64,000 nucleotides of DNA. Source: Lophius americanus. Its lineage: Eukaryota; Chordata; Actinopteri; Lophiiformes; Lophiidae. The DNA is taken from contig JBBDHG010000110.1 in NCBI GenBank assembly GCA_037951165.1, positions 186,001 through 250,000 of the forward strand. Reading direction: 5' to 3'. Positions 12,151-25,547 of this stretch are shown here, piece by piece. A program made the position numbers and the translations under genes. Below the pieces are notes generated by a model. It saw only the letters and a program-made list of their open reading frames with translations. It was not told the DNA's origin and did not search any database. Within the stretch, counting starts at the first letter, position 1. Every line of letters begins with the position of its first letter.

Positions 12151-15100
12151 AAATTAATGCAATCCATCATGTCATCAGATTACATCTCAGGAACGATTGC
12201 TCGGATTGATGGTCTCACTCCTGCCACATTTGAATTCTAAAGATAGCCGCTGTCCTTCACACTAGCTCTGTCTGTTTACACGCCGTACGATGAAATAAGA
12301 TGTGCCATTAAATAATACCAACAGCTGGTCCCTCGGTCCTCAGAATAAATCCTTTTGTTTATGCCAAATCCAATGCTAGAGGGTACTGCTTTGGATCAGC
12401 CTCTAATGTAATAGATGAATATTGAATGTTTATCGGAGGATTAGTGTCTTTGATCGGCTAATGCAGCGCTGAAGCTTTGAAGCCGACTTCAATCGCCCCG
12501 CCTGCTGACATCAGCAGGGGGCTCCTGTGGTACAGGTGACATTCTAAACTACGCTCTTTAGCTCTCATCACAGTGAGGCGGCATCTCACCAGGTCGATAC
12601 CGGGCGCTAACACTGCCCCCGCAATACATCATATATGGGCACAGGGGTGAGGTCAGCGGCACCGGGACATTGTTGCACAGAGACTAATGAGCGCAGACAA
12701 TCTGACACAAACATTTATGCCGTATCATTCATTAGTCCATCGAATGAGGTATTTGTATCATACGTGTGAATCGGAGGCGGTTGGTTCAGGGCGGCTAGAG
12801 GGAGATCAAGCGTGGCTATACCATCACTCACACCTGAGCTCCATCAAGCTGCCACTCTCTGCTAGATTCTTCCCCCACAAATGCGGTGGCTATACGTGAC
12901 GTTTTGCAACTCTTTATTTCTTCAGGTACTTTCCTAGACCTGTGTTTCCATCTGCCACTTCCTGCCCTCCTGCCTCGCCAACTCCGTTATTCGCCACACC
13001 TCAGCGACAGACTGCAGGTCATCATCCAACCCAAACACACAGCGCTTATAAATTGCTATTAACTGTGCATGATTTCTGTTTATGAGTCCCCCACGACTCT
13101 TCTCAGGTTTCAGTTAAGGAAAAGTCAGCTAATATTGATATAAACTTATCCGACTGTTAGATTAAATAATTGAGCTTCCATTGCGTGCCGTAAATACATA
13201 CGTACGTCAATTTTGGCATTCGTGTCCATCTCTAAGGCCAACTGTGTCTTTAAAAACGTTGACCAATTCTTTTGCACATCATAATTTTATTTGATTGGAT
13301 ATTTTTCCCCTTTCTATCATGTCTGTTTTTACAGTGTACAACCAGCGGTGTTGAAAACAGGAGCAGCACGTGAAATTATTGCAGAAGCCAGACCACATCA
13401 TTTAATTTCCTGATGTTTGGCGGATCACATTTTGATTCGCTATTTCTTTTGGAAAAAAGTGTGGTGTAACTGAGTCGTCTCTGTTACCCTACTGACGTAA
13501 AAAACATCAACTGCATGTCGCTTTGTTTCGATTGTCGGATCTCCTTATCTAATCGCCTCCACATGTGGAAGTTAGCAAGAACAAATTCACTCCAGATAGG
13601 TGGGATAGTGAAAATGTAAAATGTACGAATATTTGTTACCTTACTGAAGAGAATAATATCACTTGATACAACCAAAAAATGTATCTCAAGGGTCAAATTA
13701 TTTCTCCAAACAGATTACCAAACAGTTGATTTGTGACTTTATATGCAATCAACTGTGAGATTTTATGGTAGTTATAACCATGTAATAACATAGTTGTAAT
13801 ACACCTGTAATAAGCGCTCTTTTGATCACACAACAACAATCAAACTATTTAATTTTCTATTTTAACCATTAAGTTTGTTAAGCTATGTTAATTTAAATTG
13901 ACCATTTGCCATAAAAATAGAAAACTTTGAACTATCAATTCACATCATTATGATTCATCGTACACATGCTGAAATAGTTTCTAATAGTGATAAGAAATAA
14001 AAAACAAGGAATATTTTTCATCTTGCATTTTTCTTAGACAGCGCTCAGTCTGGCCTGTCCTTCGAGGACACGGCCCCCTGAACTGAGACACAACTATTGT
14101 AGCGATCAATCTGACAGGAATAAAAGTATAAAATGAGTGCATAACAGCGTCGGCTAAGTGTTCTCCTGACGTGGTCTCTCATTACTGTGTCTCCACTTGA
14201 GCTGGGTTTGGCACTCAGACTGGTCTAATTGTGTAAATGTCACTGCTTGCTACCAAACGGGATGTCTCTGGAGATTTTCAATCTCGGTCCAAAGAACACG
14301 GCGTTCTTCATCATGCAGATTGTTCATCATGCATTTTCATTTAGGTCGAGGCAAAACAAAAGCCGGAGTCGTCCTGGAAAAAAAAAAACGTCATCTTGTG
14401 AGACACCTAAAACAGGTGCCTTCAGGATGAAAGGGAACGTTTTTATGTCACCTCAAAAAGCTTCATTATAACAGATTTTCTACTTTAAGGACGAAACAGA
14501 TCATGTAAATGCAAAGTCCTCCCTCCCTCATCCCTTCTTCTCGTTGGCCTTTCACAGAGGATCACTGCTTTTTTTTTTATCAGGTGAGGCAGAAAAACAG
14601 GGTTCCCATGGCAACTTTGCCCCTGCAGCCACAGCATTAGCATACAAACATGCCAACATGGCTGCAAAGTGTCTCATCGGAGACTGAAGCGATTAGCTTA
14701 ATTCGGAATCTCATACTGAAATTCAAGATTCGAGAGATTCGAGATTAACGATTTTTACTTGTACTATTTTGCTATCCATGCAGGACGGACAGAAGATTGA
14801 AATGGCATTTCTGTCTCTCCTTAAGAATTAAAAACAATATAAAAAATATAAAATACCCCCGAGAAATGAAATGTAATAAGATAAAAAAGAAAAGGAAAAA
14901 ATGAAATGAGATAGAATACTATTAATATAAATATACACGCATAGAAATATCGAAATCTACAAATGTACAACATCTGCCATAAGCTAAGAAAGGGGATAAA
15001 GTTAAAAACCCCTTCTTTCTTTTTCACGAGAGTCGTCACTCCTCCTCAGGTGACGAGGCGCTTCCTGGGTAATGATTCCGAATGCATTAAGATGGAAGTG

Positions 15101-16302
15101 ACGAGGTGAAGCGTGATTTAAACATGCTACTTTAAAGCCTGTTGCCGTTCACCGTGAAGACCACCGGACATCCGCTTAGAGCCATGTGTTTGTGCATTTG
15201 GCTCTCAGTGCAGCGAAAGCGCTCCCAGACTAAAAACACATGTGGCTATCATGGTTATTGTGCGCCAACGCAAAATACACAGGCTTGTTTAATGTCTTGC
15301 AGATGTATATTTGCACTGTGTCCTCAACACATAGAGGATGAGTCAGCGCCGGAAGTGCCTTTCATGCACAGATAGGCAGAGCGGCGCGTGAAGGTTTTGG
15401 TCACTTGAGGCAGGTATCGTCTTACCCCTCATCCTTCCCAGCTCCTTAAATAATGTCTGGCAGCAGTTTTAGGTTATTTACAGCATGAACAGGATGGATT
15501 GCTGATGTGATAGGTTTACATTGATGTTTGATGTGAGTGTCGTCACCGGCAAAGCTTACGTAACAGCGCACGGAACCAAAAAAAGGTTGTTTTTTATCTC
15601 AATGCAAACCCAAGAAATCGATCTGCTAAGGTTTTAACGTGAAGGAATATGACTCTGGATTCTCACACCCAATGAAGTCAGACGTCTAGACAATGTCAGA
15701 AATAAGTGATATCTGGACATCCTCATTCGAGCCTAGAGGGAACTCTTTCATACGTATTCTCTTTGTCCATGCCTGGAAAAATCAATTTCTTAAGGTTGTC
15801 AGTTGATATTTAAATAGTGGTCTAGCCCGATGGATGTGATGTCAACCTGTTCTTTACGTCTGAAGATGTTGTCTGCTGGGTCGGGATGAGTTTTCAAAAA
15901 GTTGACAACGAGTCATAAATTTGAATACGACATTTTGCAGTCAGTGAGATACACTGAAATTATATTTCTATTAGTGCGCTTTTAGATTAAATAATTGTGT
16001 CCAAGGACAGAGACTGCCTGCCACTGGAAAAACTAATGTGGATTGACCACATCCTCTATCATGGGTGGCAGTGAGTAAGGTCATATAGGCCGGAAAAATG
16101 GAAAAATAAGCCAAATTTATTTAACCAATTATGTCATGCACAGTTTTAGAGCCCCTTTGAAAAACTGTATTAAATTATATTTGATTACGTGAGCAAATGC
16201 CACACCATCCCATGCTACATACATCTGGACAGACAAGGATAACCCTAAAAAAATCCTCTTAGGGATTCTACCTGACCGACAAAATAGCAAGATGAAAACT
16301 CA

Positions 16303-16617
16303 GGGCCATACAAGTATTGTCTTAATTATAGAAACACAGGGCCATAAAAGTATTGTCTAATTAGAAAAAAAAGAGGGCCATAAAGGTATTGTATTAATTA
16401 TAGAACCACAGGGCCATAAAAGTATTGTCTTAATTAGAAAAGCACAGGGCGATAATGGTATTGTCTTAATTATATAAACAGAGGGCCATAAAGGTATTGT
16501 CTTAATTATAGAACCACAGGGCCATAAAAGTATTGTCTTAATTAGAAAAGCACAGGGCCATAAAAACATTGTCTTGATTATAGAAACAGAGGGCCATAAA
16601 AGTATTGTCTTATTAGT
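16303..16617. repeat. 36-bp minisatellite, about 9 copies, trimeric higher-order structure
   Basis: The motif GGGCCATAAAAGTATTGTCT recurs at 16303, 16339, 16375, 16411, 16447, 16483, 16519, 16555 and 16591, exactly every 36 bases with no indel. The unit tails follow a three-unit cycle: TATAGAACCACA, AGAAAAGCACA, TATATAAACAGA or similar. Because 36 is divisible by three, the minus strand stays open for about 70 codons of a 12-residue repeat. I regard that as a by-product. Confidence 0.95.
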
Positions 16618-18724
16618 GAAACATTAAAATAGATATAAGAAAGGTCCAAAAAAAACGCATTTTACTCGGACAGCACAAATAGACATCACACACCAATACA
16701 TGACCAGATAACCACGTTTGACATGAAATGGGAAATAATCTGTTTTTGATCACGATAACACTGGCTCTATAGCTTATTACGGGAGTGTTACAACTATGTT
16801 ATTACAATTTTATTACCACCATAAATCGAAATAACGACTGGATTTGAATTAATCTAACAGTGTACATATTAAACTTTTTGAGGTTAAGTTTAATGTGGAT
16901 TCTTTCAATCTTGATTTTTAATAAGAAGTTTTGAAATTATGTAGCTACAGAATAATGAGTTTTCCCGGTACTTTCTCCAGTTGCACACTGTTGCCTTATG
17001 GGAACTTTTGACCAACTATCTCCTTTAATATATTGTTTTTCATTTATATACATTAATTTGGCATTTTTAAGTATTAGAAACTCGGCGTTAAACATTTGAC
17101 GGATTACATTTTTAATAAAACAGATAAATGTTTTCAGTATTTTTCAGAATTCATCTATTATTGCTGACTTTCAACATGATCATTATTGAACATTTGACTA
17201 ATTTGGAGCAATTACATATCAAATATCAAAAATAAAGATTAAGCATCTCTAAAAAAATAATCATTTAGAGACTAATGGCCGAGCAATTAATCGGCTGGGC
17301 AATGTGTGGGGAGTCCCACTCACATGAACATCCTCATGAAAACCTAATAGGTAATAGAAAGCAGACTGCGTTTTATTGCTATACTATTATAATTCCTCTC
17401 ATGAGTCGTTGTCCCAGGAAAGCAGGATGTGCAATGACTCACACGTGGTGAGGAAGTGGGTATATTACAGATTTATACTGTAGCCGTCATGAGGGGAAAC
17501 GGGGATCGATCACACAGATAAGAGCTCAAACGTGGGAGTAATTCAACTCACTTTCAGTCGAGACGGGAGGCGGGGCTTGAAATCGGGAGATTGTAGCTGA
17601 ATTCATATGAGTGCGTTTGCAAGGTTGGGGGTTTGCATCTAATTAATGGCAGATCGTTGTGACCTCGCTGAAAGTGAGTTGATTGCTGACTGACAGGTGA
17701 GGCATGAGGGTTGCAGTGTGACGCAGAGAGAAATTATTTCTCGAGCAGAAGCTGGAGGAAACCGGGAGCTTTGGAGGGACAGGCGGCGGGTGCTTTAGGA
17801 CTTGGCTATTTTGACAAAAACACCAGATCAAACGGAACATCCCAGCATGCAGCGGAACAGACAGTAAAGCAAGGCAGCCTCCACAGACAACAATGCTCTC
17901 TGTCTCAGTCAGGATTTGTTTTAAGATCTTGCTTTTAGTACTAATCTGTACCTGAGAACGCACGCCGTAGGTGCTTTAACCGTCTATCTTTGGACTCACA
18001 TGTTATCTATCTTATGTTGTACCATGTGCTTCTGGCCTCCTACTCAGCGTTTTCTTAATCAGAGAGAATGCACACACTGGTGCAGAGTTAATCACACAGC
18101 GGAGGGTCCTGCTTTCATCTTAATGTGTTTCTCCGAGCAGACACTGAGCAATAAGCACTGACTAGTATCCTGCTGTTTGTGTTTGATTCCACGGTGAAGA
18201 CATCTTATTAGGAAAGTAAGCTTTTATCCCCCCTATAGGGCCTCTAATACCTTTTGTTCTTGAATTTGCTCTTGGCATTCTTTTAACATCTGTCACTCGT
18301 CCACTCGCACCCCGTCTCGGCCAACGATGACATTCGACACATGTGAAAACCAAATTATCCTGCAGGCATTAAGTCAAAAAGATTTTCCACACATGCATTC
18401 AGACACGTATGTGGGATTTATGAAACTGATAATAATTAACATCATGCTACGCGGTGAATTAAAAACACTTAATGCTACCTTTGAACTAAATCTGGAGAGT
18501 GGTATTGATAAAAAAAAACTTTTTTAAGGAGAAATAACACTGTATTTTGGAGGATATATGTAGGATATAGGATCAATTTCAAGATTTTTTAAAATAGTAC
18601 ATCTTATTTTTTCCAATCTAAATGGATTTGCGGCGCTGAAAAAAACCCAGCCAGAAGAAAACCCAGCCAGAAGATTACGTCACGACGCTGGGCGTGATCA
18701 GATACAAGTCATAAAGAGATCTTT

Positions 18725-18885
18725 CACAAACCGTGTTCACATGCAGCGACTGGATCGGAAAAGACTTTCATGAAAGGACTTAGACAAAGGGGTGTTAACG
18801 TGCAACGTATTCTTTTTCCGATTAGGCGTCTTTTTTCGGAATCTATTCGGAATTAGGTTGTCCATGTAAACACACCCAGTGATGT
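18725..18885. mobile_element. Possible small MITE
   Basis: A left end containing CGTGTTCACATGCAGC and a right end containing GTCCATGTAAACACACC are approximate inverted repeats about 150 bp apart, with internal TCGGAAAAGAC and TTTTTCGGAATC also facing each other. No target duplication was established. Confidence 0.4.
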
Positions 18886-19525
18886 CAGAGACAGATCTTC
18901 AGTCATCGGAGGCGTTTGGTTGCAGCTGTTGCTTCTAAAGGTGAAACTATTCAGTAGATATTAAGTCCAGTGCGTATTGGATAACCTTTTAGCCTTATTA
19001 AATAAAATCATAAATAAAACTTGTCTTGTGTGTTTACTCAGGTAGCCTTGGTTACCTGTGCAAAGGACAGGTAACCACCCCTGTGTGTTTATCGGTCTGT
19101 TTGTCTGTTTGTTTATTCGTTTATGGAAAAACTACGAGAGGGATTTGCTTGAATTTCTTTTACGCAGAAGTAGCTTTTGGCTTATCATAGAGGTGATAAA
19201 TGTGTGACATTATGTGTTTCGCAGCATTGAATAGATCCCGTCTGCAGGAATGCATAAACGTGTGTCACTATTTCCTTCCAAATTCTTCTGATGATCTGTG
19301 GATCTTACGACTCAGGCTGCGTGAGTCACCAAACTGTCGGCTCACCCCAGGAGTCAAGAATAAATGCTAACCTACTTTAGTGTTAGTAAGGGTCAGCAGG
19401 GCCACAGTTACATATTTATCCAGATTCAAGCGGGTGATAGACACCATAATGTCATATAAACGTGCATAGGTCAGTGGGTAACTGGGAGATACGGGTCCAG
19501 AGTTGGGGGCTGCCACACATGTTAC

Positions 19526-19765
19526 CTGAGGTCAGTGTTTGAGATACTCCTCTGCTGCAAATCCTCTTCTTTCTCCACCAAATCCTCTTGATGCTCCTTC
19601 TCCGTGTCTAGCCCCTCCCCTGATTCTTCCCTCCCTCCCTTCACTCGCCCCGCTATACTGGTCCCTGTCCCCTCCTCGCCTCCTTTCCTGACTGCCTCCT
19701 CTTCCTCTAGCACCTCTCCTAAATGCTCGTCCCCTTCCCGAGACAGGCTCCTTGATCGCAAAAGG
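19526..19765 (-). CDS. rims2: rims2 exon O: candidate acidic 80-codon cassette exon
   Basis: A 240-bp open segment entered in phase 2 and left in phase 2, so it can be included or skipped without changing frame. It fits between exon N (ends phase 2) and exon P (starts phase 2), giving a ...TDLS|DFASKM junction. The acceptor TCTTCAAG follows a T-rich tract; the donor is CTCAG|gtaaca. It encodes a very acidic, Glu/Lys-rich, Gly-containing segment (LLRSRSLSREGDEHLGEVL, then EEEEAVRKGGEEG, later QQRSISNTDL). An alternative acceptor 12 nt further in (GATCAAG|G, 19753) would also keep frame. I do not recognise this insert from mammalian RIM2, so it may be a fish-specific or rarely annotated cassette. 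The evidence is phase, splice sites and codon-like composition. Confidence 0.62.
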
Positions 19766-20268
19766 CTTGAAGACCCAAGAAGCACATGCAAAGCAAAAAA
19801 AGAAAAACCATAAAAACAAACCATGAATATTGTCGACAACACAGAGACACAGTGCAGCCAAGATTCTAAAAGCACACTCAGAATAAGATTTAAAAAAAAA
19901 GAGATGGACACAGCGAGGCAACATGCAGAATTTGTTTCGACACGAGACAACACCCAAAAAGATGGATCAGTGTTTTTCCGTGTGTTGCCAGAGATGGACT
20001 ACCTTCCCCCACACTTTGAATGAGCAAGTTCAACCATTTGGCTCCAGAATCCTTTGAAAAGGAACCAAAGTTGAACTATTTGCAGCGAGGAAATGACCCT
20101 CGGTGCATTTTCCTCCTCAGGTTCCACCAGGTGCAAACCATTTCAAAGCTGAAAACGTCTGGACGTGGCAATGCAAATGGAAAGAAAAATTCTCAGCTGA
20201 AGGGGATTCGTCCCTTCCTGGCAACATCACCATGAGTTCTGTGTCCCGCCATTCGGACATTAGCCTAC
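19766..20268 (-). other. rims2: rims2 intron (exon N to exon O)
   Basis: About 500 bp. The end near 19766-19805 is T-rich on the gene strand and forms the pyrimidine tract of exon O. No other feature is seen. Confidence 0.6.
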
Positions 20269-20435
20269 CGGATCTTGCGGTTTCCTTGCGGCCTTTCTGA
20301 TTGGACAGACATGTAGCTCGTGCTGCTGAACCGAGAGGCACTACTGGTTCTCGACACAGCGGACACGTCGCTTACATCGCTGTCCGATGACTTGGCCGAC
20401 AGGTTGTCTGAGCCCCGTGGATCTCTGCCTGAGCG
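20269..20435 (-). CDS. rims2: rims2 exon N: Ser-rich linker
   Basis: Exon of 167 bp, entered in phase 0 and left in phase 2, encoding 55 residues plus two bases. It reads RSGRDPRGSDNLSAKSSDSD, then VSDVSAVSRTSSASRFSST and YMSVQSERPQGNRKI. This is the strongly conserved RIM linker segment ('NVSTKSSDSDVSDVSAVSRTSSASRFSSTSYMSVQSERPRGNRKI' in mammalian RIM2, given from memory in short pieces). The acceptor TGTCTGCAG is strong. The donor CCG|gtaggc is weak, which fits regulated splicing to the cassette exon next to it. The segment is low-complexity Ser-rich and probably phosphorylated in vivo, although that is inference. Confidence 0.96.
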
Positions 20436-22254
20436 CTGCAGACAGAAAACAGAAACCAGACATTAATCGCTCAAAATCACTGTTTTCCCAGAAGAAATGT
20501 TCTGTTTTTATTCATATTAGCTGTAAAAAATTCAAAGGGACGCCTGTGTAGAAAGTTAGATTTAATAGTTGCAGTAAAAGTTGGCTGACGAATGTGAACA
20601 ATGTGCTTATTATTTCAGATCTCAGGAGCGCAGACAAAAATAGCGGGCATAATTTTGTCACGTGAGGTGCATTAAAGGTGAGCCTTTTGAAAGGTGAGAA
20701 TGTAATCCAGTTAAATACATCAAAAAGAAACGCAAGAGGTGGAAAGATATCAGGGAAGAGGGGTTGCATCAGCAAGAGCACAATAAGTGGAAACTATTTA
20801 AAGTTTTTTTTAATTAAAGACAACCCTATGTATAAGGTCAACTTCTCCGTCGGCTTCTATAACCCTCTGGTCCGATTCAATCAGTTTATGATTAGCACTG
20901 CTCACAGTTAAGAAGCAGGGAAGAGCTGACCCTCTATTTCCATTGGACTGAAACGTATACCTTATATAGTATATCTTTTTAATGAGTAAAATTGTGTTTT
21001 TCACTCTACCTACCGGGGTTTTGCATTAAAAAAAGGATTATTTCTCATATTGTTATCATATCATCATAGATTGGGATATCCGTCATCATATAACCTAAGT
21101 TTTTCTTAAGCTTAAAGGTAACAAACACACCTTTGTTACTGAAGATGAACTATGCAATCATAGTTTATGAGCCAGATATTATAACGTAACAATGCAGGAG
21201 CAACCGAAGTTGACAATTTCTTTTGGGTGAGACTCGTAGATTATTTACAGTTAGAATTTTTTTTTTCTTTATTCGGAGATTTCTGACATTGTGAAATCCA
21301 GCTGAAAGAATATCTATGACTAAATTGTGAAGTAGGAGTCACGATTTACCCGATTCAGAGCGTAGATAAGATCGTGACAATTCTCCCAAACCATGAAGCT
21401 TTTGTTTAACCGGTTAAATTATGTCCTTCTGTACATTATGTGCTAGAAATGCAAAAGTTTTGTTTAATTTTGTCCAAATTTATCAGGTTTTTGGTTTCCA
21501 AATGACTTTAATGTCTGTGCATAAGTTTCAGTTTCAATGTTGTAATTTCTTCCTTATACCCCCTGGAGGGGAACAAAGGCAAAAAATGAAAATGAAATGA
21601 AAACAATAATAATCTGAATTTATAATCAATTTCATACAGCTATTAAACATAAAGTTAACTTGAGGTCTTTGTATGTATTTTCCTGGTAACCCATGACAGT
21701 GGTCCTGTTTTGGCCATACCAAAATGAATATATCATGTAAAAACAACTAAATCCCATAAATACATGTTACTAACTTCTAACTATCTCTGCCAACTGGATT
21801 CTTTCTCTGTTCTCTGCAGCATCTCAGTCTTTGTAATCAGTCTTTCACTGAGTCTCTGAGTTTTTCTTAGAAAGGCTGTTTTCACAGCCTCATATGGTCA
21901 AAGACAGAAACGGTATGAGCAGCATTGTAAACAGTTACAGAACCCTTATTTTCTTCTGTATTCAACAAATCCTCCGAAAAGAAGTGTGTTTTCTGGCTTC
22001 TTCCTCTGAATTCTCTCTGTTGCCTTCGGGGCGTCGGTACTCTCTACCTTACATTGCAAGTCCAACCGGAACGAAAGATCGTCTATCCCTTCTGCAATAC
22101 GACTTTTAAATAAACAAACACAGTTTTGCGCATTATTCATCTTCTTTTTGATCTATTTATCCTTCTTGACATCGTTTCCATTTTTAGCTACTTGTGTTTT
22201 CATCTGGAGGTTATTTTTGTGTGACTCTGACTTTCGTATGAGCTGCCCACAATG

Positions 22255-22310
22255 AAGGGCCTCTAATGGGATAAATAAAGTTGTTTTAATTGAATTGAAT
22301 TGAACTTGAC
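22255..22310 (+). repeat. Retroposon tail ending in (TTGAA)n
   Basis: ATGGGATAAATAAAGTTGTT is followed by ATTGAATTGAATTGAA. This is the usual 3' tail of fish LINE/SINE copies. Confidence 0.55.
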
Positions 22311-22484
22311 TTCTTCGCTTGTAGTCTTCGTGGTGTTTCATCCTGCAGAGTCACACGGGTCATGACTGGACCTGCTGTGTACCTTGATGCTCACTGATAA
22401 TACTACTTCCGTTTTTCTTTCTCTCACTCTCTCCGTCTCACTCTCTCCTTTTTGGCCCAACGCAGAAGGCTGCCCACCCTGCGT

Positions 22485-22660
22485 CGGGTTCTGGTAGAGG
22501 TTTCTCATCACTACTGCCACCAGGTAATTGCTCAAACTGGAATTCTTCGGTCCCTGTAGAATAAAGAGTTTGGTCTAGACCTGCTCTTTTTGGAAAGTGC
22601 CTTGAAATGATACTTTCTCATGATTTGCTGCCATAAAAACAAAACTGACTTGACTTGATA
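22485..22660 (+). repeat. Fish interspersed repeat (GGTTCTGGTAGAGGTTTCT ... GAGTTTGGTCTAGACCTGCT)
   Basis: The blocks GGGTTCTGGTAGAGGTTTCT, AATAAAGAGTTTGGTCTAGA, CCTGCTCTTTTTGGAAAGTG and CCTTGAAATGATACTTTCTC occur in the order seen in a very abundant percomorph retroposon 3' region. The left part mimics an exon flanked by CAG and GTAATT on the plus strand. Confidence 0.6.
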
Positions 22661-23099
22661 AAAGTTTGAGTTCACCTCTGTAATGACAATAACGTAACCT
22701 CATGTATCTTTGTTGGTTGCGTGTATTATAACTTGATTTAAAGTGTGTGTAAAGCAAATCCCATGACTTGCTTCAAAACACATTCAACATGTTTGAAAAT
22801 GTGGTGGAAAACATGAAAATAATTTTTTGTTTGTGTAGTATGACTGGGTGATGCAACAGAAACCGTAATTAGCTTCTAGCCTCCCATAATAACTCATTTA
22901 TATTCTACTTTTTTTAAATGCTCACTAATTTGATCCTTTAATGGTTTTTATAGCATTTTATTACTTTCATTTTCCTATTTTTAGTGTGTGACTTGGTTAT
23001 ATTTATTGGCTTTTTACAAACTTGTTTGGAATTTATTGTGAATTATGTTTTAGCTTGTTTTTACTTTCATAAATGCTTTATTTTTATTTCTTTTTGTCT

Positions 23100-23175
23100 T
23101 CATTTAAACTGCATGTAAAGCACTTTGGGCTATATTTTAATATACAAAAAAAGTTGTTATTATTATTAAACTTAA
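23100..23175 (+). repeat. LINE/SINE 3' tail with (ATT)n
   Basis: CTGCATGTAAAGCACTTTGG is followed by GTTGTTATTATTATT, a standard fish retroposon tail. Confidence 0.55.
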
Positions 23176-25547
23176 GGACCTTGTTACCCTCTCCGACTTT
23201 AAAGGCATTTAAGGAATCTTTGGAATCAGAGTCCATTAGTAATTTTAAATATTTTAATTAATTCTTTGTTGAGTTTGTCCCTGTGACTGTCTGTTGTTTT
23301 TATTGTTGTGTCTGAAACTTTGTCTGCTGCTGCCATTCTGACCAGGTATCTCTTGTAAAAGAGAATCTCAATGGGTCTAGCCTGGTAAAATTAAGGTAAA
23401 GTTAAAAAAAAAAAAAATAGTATTATTATTACTTGTGAAAATAGATAGATAGATATCTGACTGTGAGCCGATAAACTGCCGAGATAAAGTTTAGTCCGCT
23501 ACCTGGCCCCGTCTTCGTCACATAAATGCGTCTTCCCATAACACTGTCACGTGATGAACTGAAGAAGTGGCGGTTTCATCGTCACCTGCCTCGTTTTACA
23601 CCTGATCATCTTATAAACTTTCATCCGAGACAAGTTGGGTTGACAGGTGATCCAAACACGGACGTAGCAACGATTTCCCTCCCCGGCTTTCATCCGTTCC
23701 TCTCGCTGGCATTTGGCGGCACTGTCGTCATCACCGAGACTCATTTCCTGAACCTGAACACCTGGGTTCTACAACTTCTCCGTAAATAAAAGATCAGAGT
23801 GCCGCCACATTACAGAATCATGTGACACCCAGTTCGTAGATTTGTTCTGAGCAAGCCCTACACTCCTCTGAGGCTCAACAGGGATGATGAATGCAACAAG
23901 ATTTTTTTGATAATGCTAGATCTATTTTCTATCACAGCGTGGTCTGAGTGTTCTCAGAAGTCTGGTTTAAAAATAGGAAGAGCATTGTTTTGTAACAATG
24001 GCTGCCAAAAAAAAATGCGACGGTCCAGCAGAGACTCAATCTTTCAGAAGCTTTTTATAGTCTGTTAGCAAACACATGGTCCGCTCCTGATGTAATAGTT
24101 ATCAAACCACCGACTTAAAAGGAAAGCTGGACTGAGAGGCTTTGTCTCGTTGGGCTCGGCCCGGACGGCAGACACCAGGCTCAGGCTCTCTAAACATGTT
24201 CAGTGCCTCATCCAGCCGTAAACACTTGACTCTGCACACACTCACTGGGAAATTCCTTGAATTGGACAGACTGTAGTGCGACCAAATTTACGGCCAAAGG
24301 CTTAACCCATCTGGTGTCAAGATCGCCCCGGCGGAATCATCAGACTAACCTTTCATGCAGGATTCTTACCAAAATGATTCCAGGCTCCAAAGTGATAAAG
24401 GCTCAATCCACTCAAATGAATAAACATTTCTTGCCTTACCTCCTGTTGTAACCGGTCTGGGATATAATGTTCATGTATTAAAATTAGGGGAGGATCAGCG
24501 TTAAATATTGACTTCAAGCCCCTTCAGTCTGAGGTCACCCCTAAGTAACCCCTAAAGGGGTATGTTTTCTGCGTTTAATATGTTAATAGAGTATGTTTAA
24601 GTGAGTAAACAATTATAAAAATAATATAAAACCAGGAAATTCCCCACTGTAGGATCTTATCTCATCTCATCTCATCTTATCTTATGTGTAAGGTCATAGA
24701 GATGATAATAAACATTGGCGATATTATAATACCACATTATACATTCATTTAATGTGGTATATAAAGCCTTTGTGTTTGTGTTTCAAGGTATTTATTGTCA
24801 TTTTAGCCATTGTACAAGTACACTGTGAAGATGAAAGAACTTTTTTCCGGGAACATGTGGCTGCATATTTACACGGGACTACATAGAGTGCACGAAGACA
24901 GAGTCCGGGCAGCACCAACTGATCTAGTACAGATATGTGTAAACAATGGCAACAGTGGGTCCATGATGGTTTGTCAGAACCCAGAGGCTTCAAACATGTC
25001 TGGCAGCCGTGTTTCCTTTTATAAACAGTGTCTCACTTATTTAAAAAATAATTTTCAAGCATTCCTGTTAACTTGAGTAATTGTGATACCAGCTTAACAT
25101 TTTCCCAACAAAACTGTTTCAAGTGAGGTCTGGGAATGATCCTGACTCACTTAAGGCGGTCTTTCTAGGAAGTCACGATGCATCTGAGGCGTATTTCATC
25201 ATTGAAATGTCAAAATAAAACATCCGCGTGGCTCAATACCAACACGGAGGAGTGGTGAGCTGATACATGTTTAGCTTTATGCGATTTTGATCAACTACAT
25301 ATTTTCTGTTTTTTAATGGGTGTTTACCTATTATGGTATGTTCGTGTGGCTGTTCCTTTTAGGGTATGTGCTCTGTGCCGACATCAATGCACATGTGCAG
25401 CACCATGTTGATATTTGCATGTGTACATGCTCGACTGCCTGCAAAATGTGCCACATGGCCATATGGCACAGTGCATCCGTGCAAACGGCATAGTGTATGT
25501 GCGTGATTAGCGAAGCACAGATCCAGCATATCTGCACTCGTTTTTAC

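Larger units (their letters stand above)
8641..19525 (-). other. rims2: rims2 intron (exon O to exon P)
   Basis: About 10.9 kb with no supported exon. It contains a DNA-transposon pair (about 10.8-12.15 kb), a 36-bp minisatellite (16.3 kb), a small inverted-repeat element (18.7 kb) and otherwise unannotated A/T-rich sequence. The block 10360-10690 is notably free of simple repeats and carries several TTAATTA-type sites. Confidence 0.75.
20436..25547 (-). other. rims2: rims2 intron (exon M to exon N)
   Basis: About 5.1 kb. It holds fish retroposon tails (22255-22310, 22490-22660, 23100-23170), a TCTCATCTCA-type microsatellite at about 24657-24680, and no exon I can support. Confidence 0.7.

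Noticed and set aside
16357..16569. 70-codon minus-strand frame with 12-residue repeats
   Set aside because: It is the 36-bp minisatellite read in frame. There is no splice or start context.
22440..22536. Plus-strand exon-like segment between a pyrimidine tract with CAG and GTAATT
   Set aside because: It is part of a common fish retroposon 3' region (GGTTCTGGTAGAGGTTTC), not a gene.
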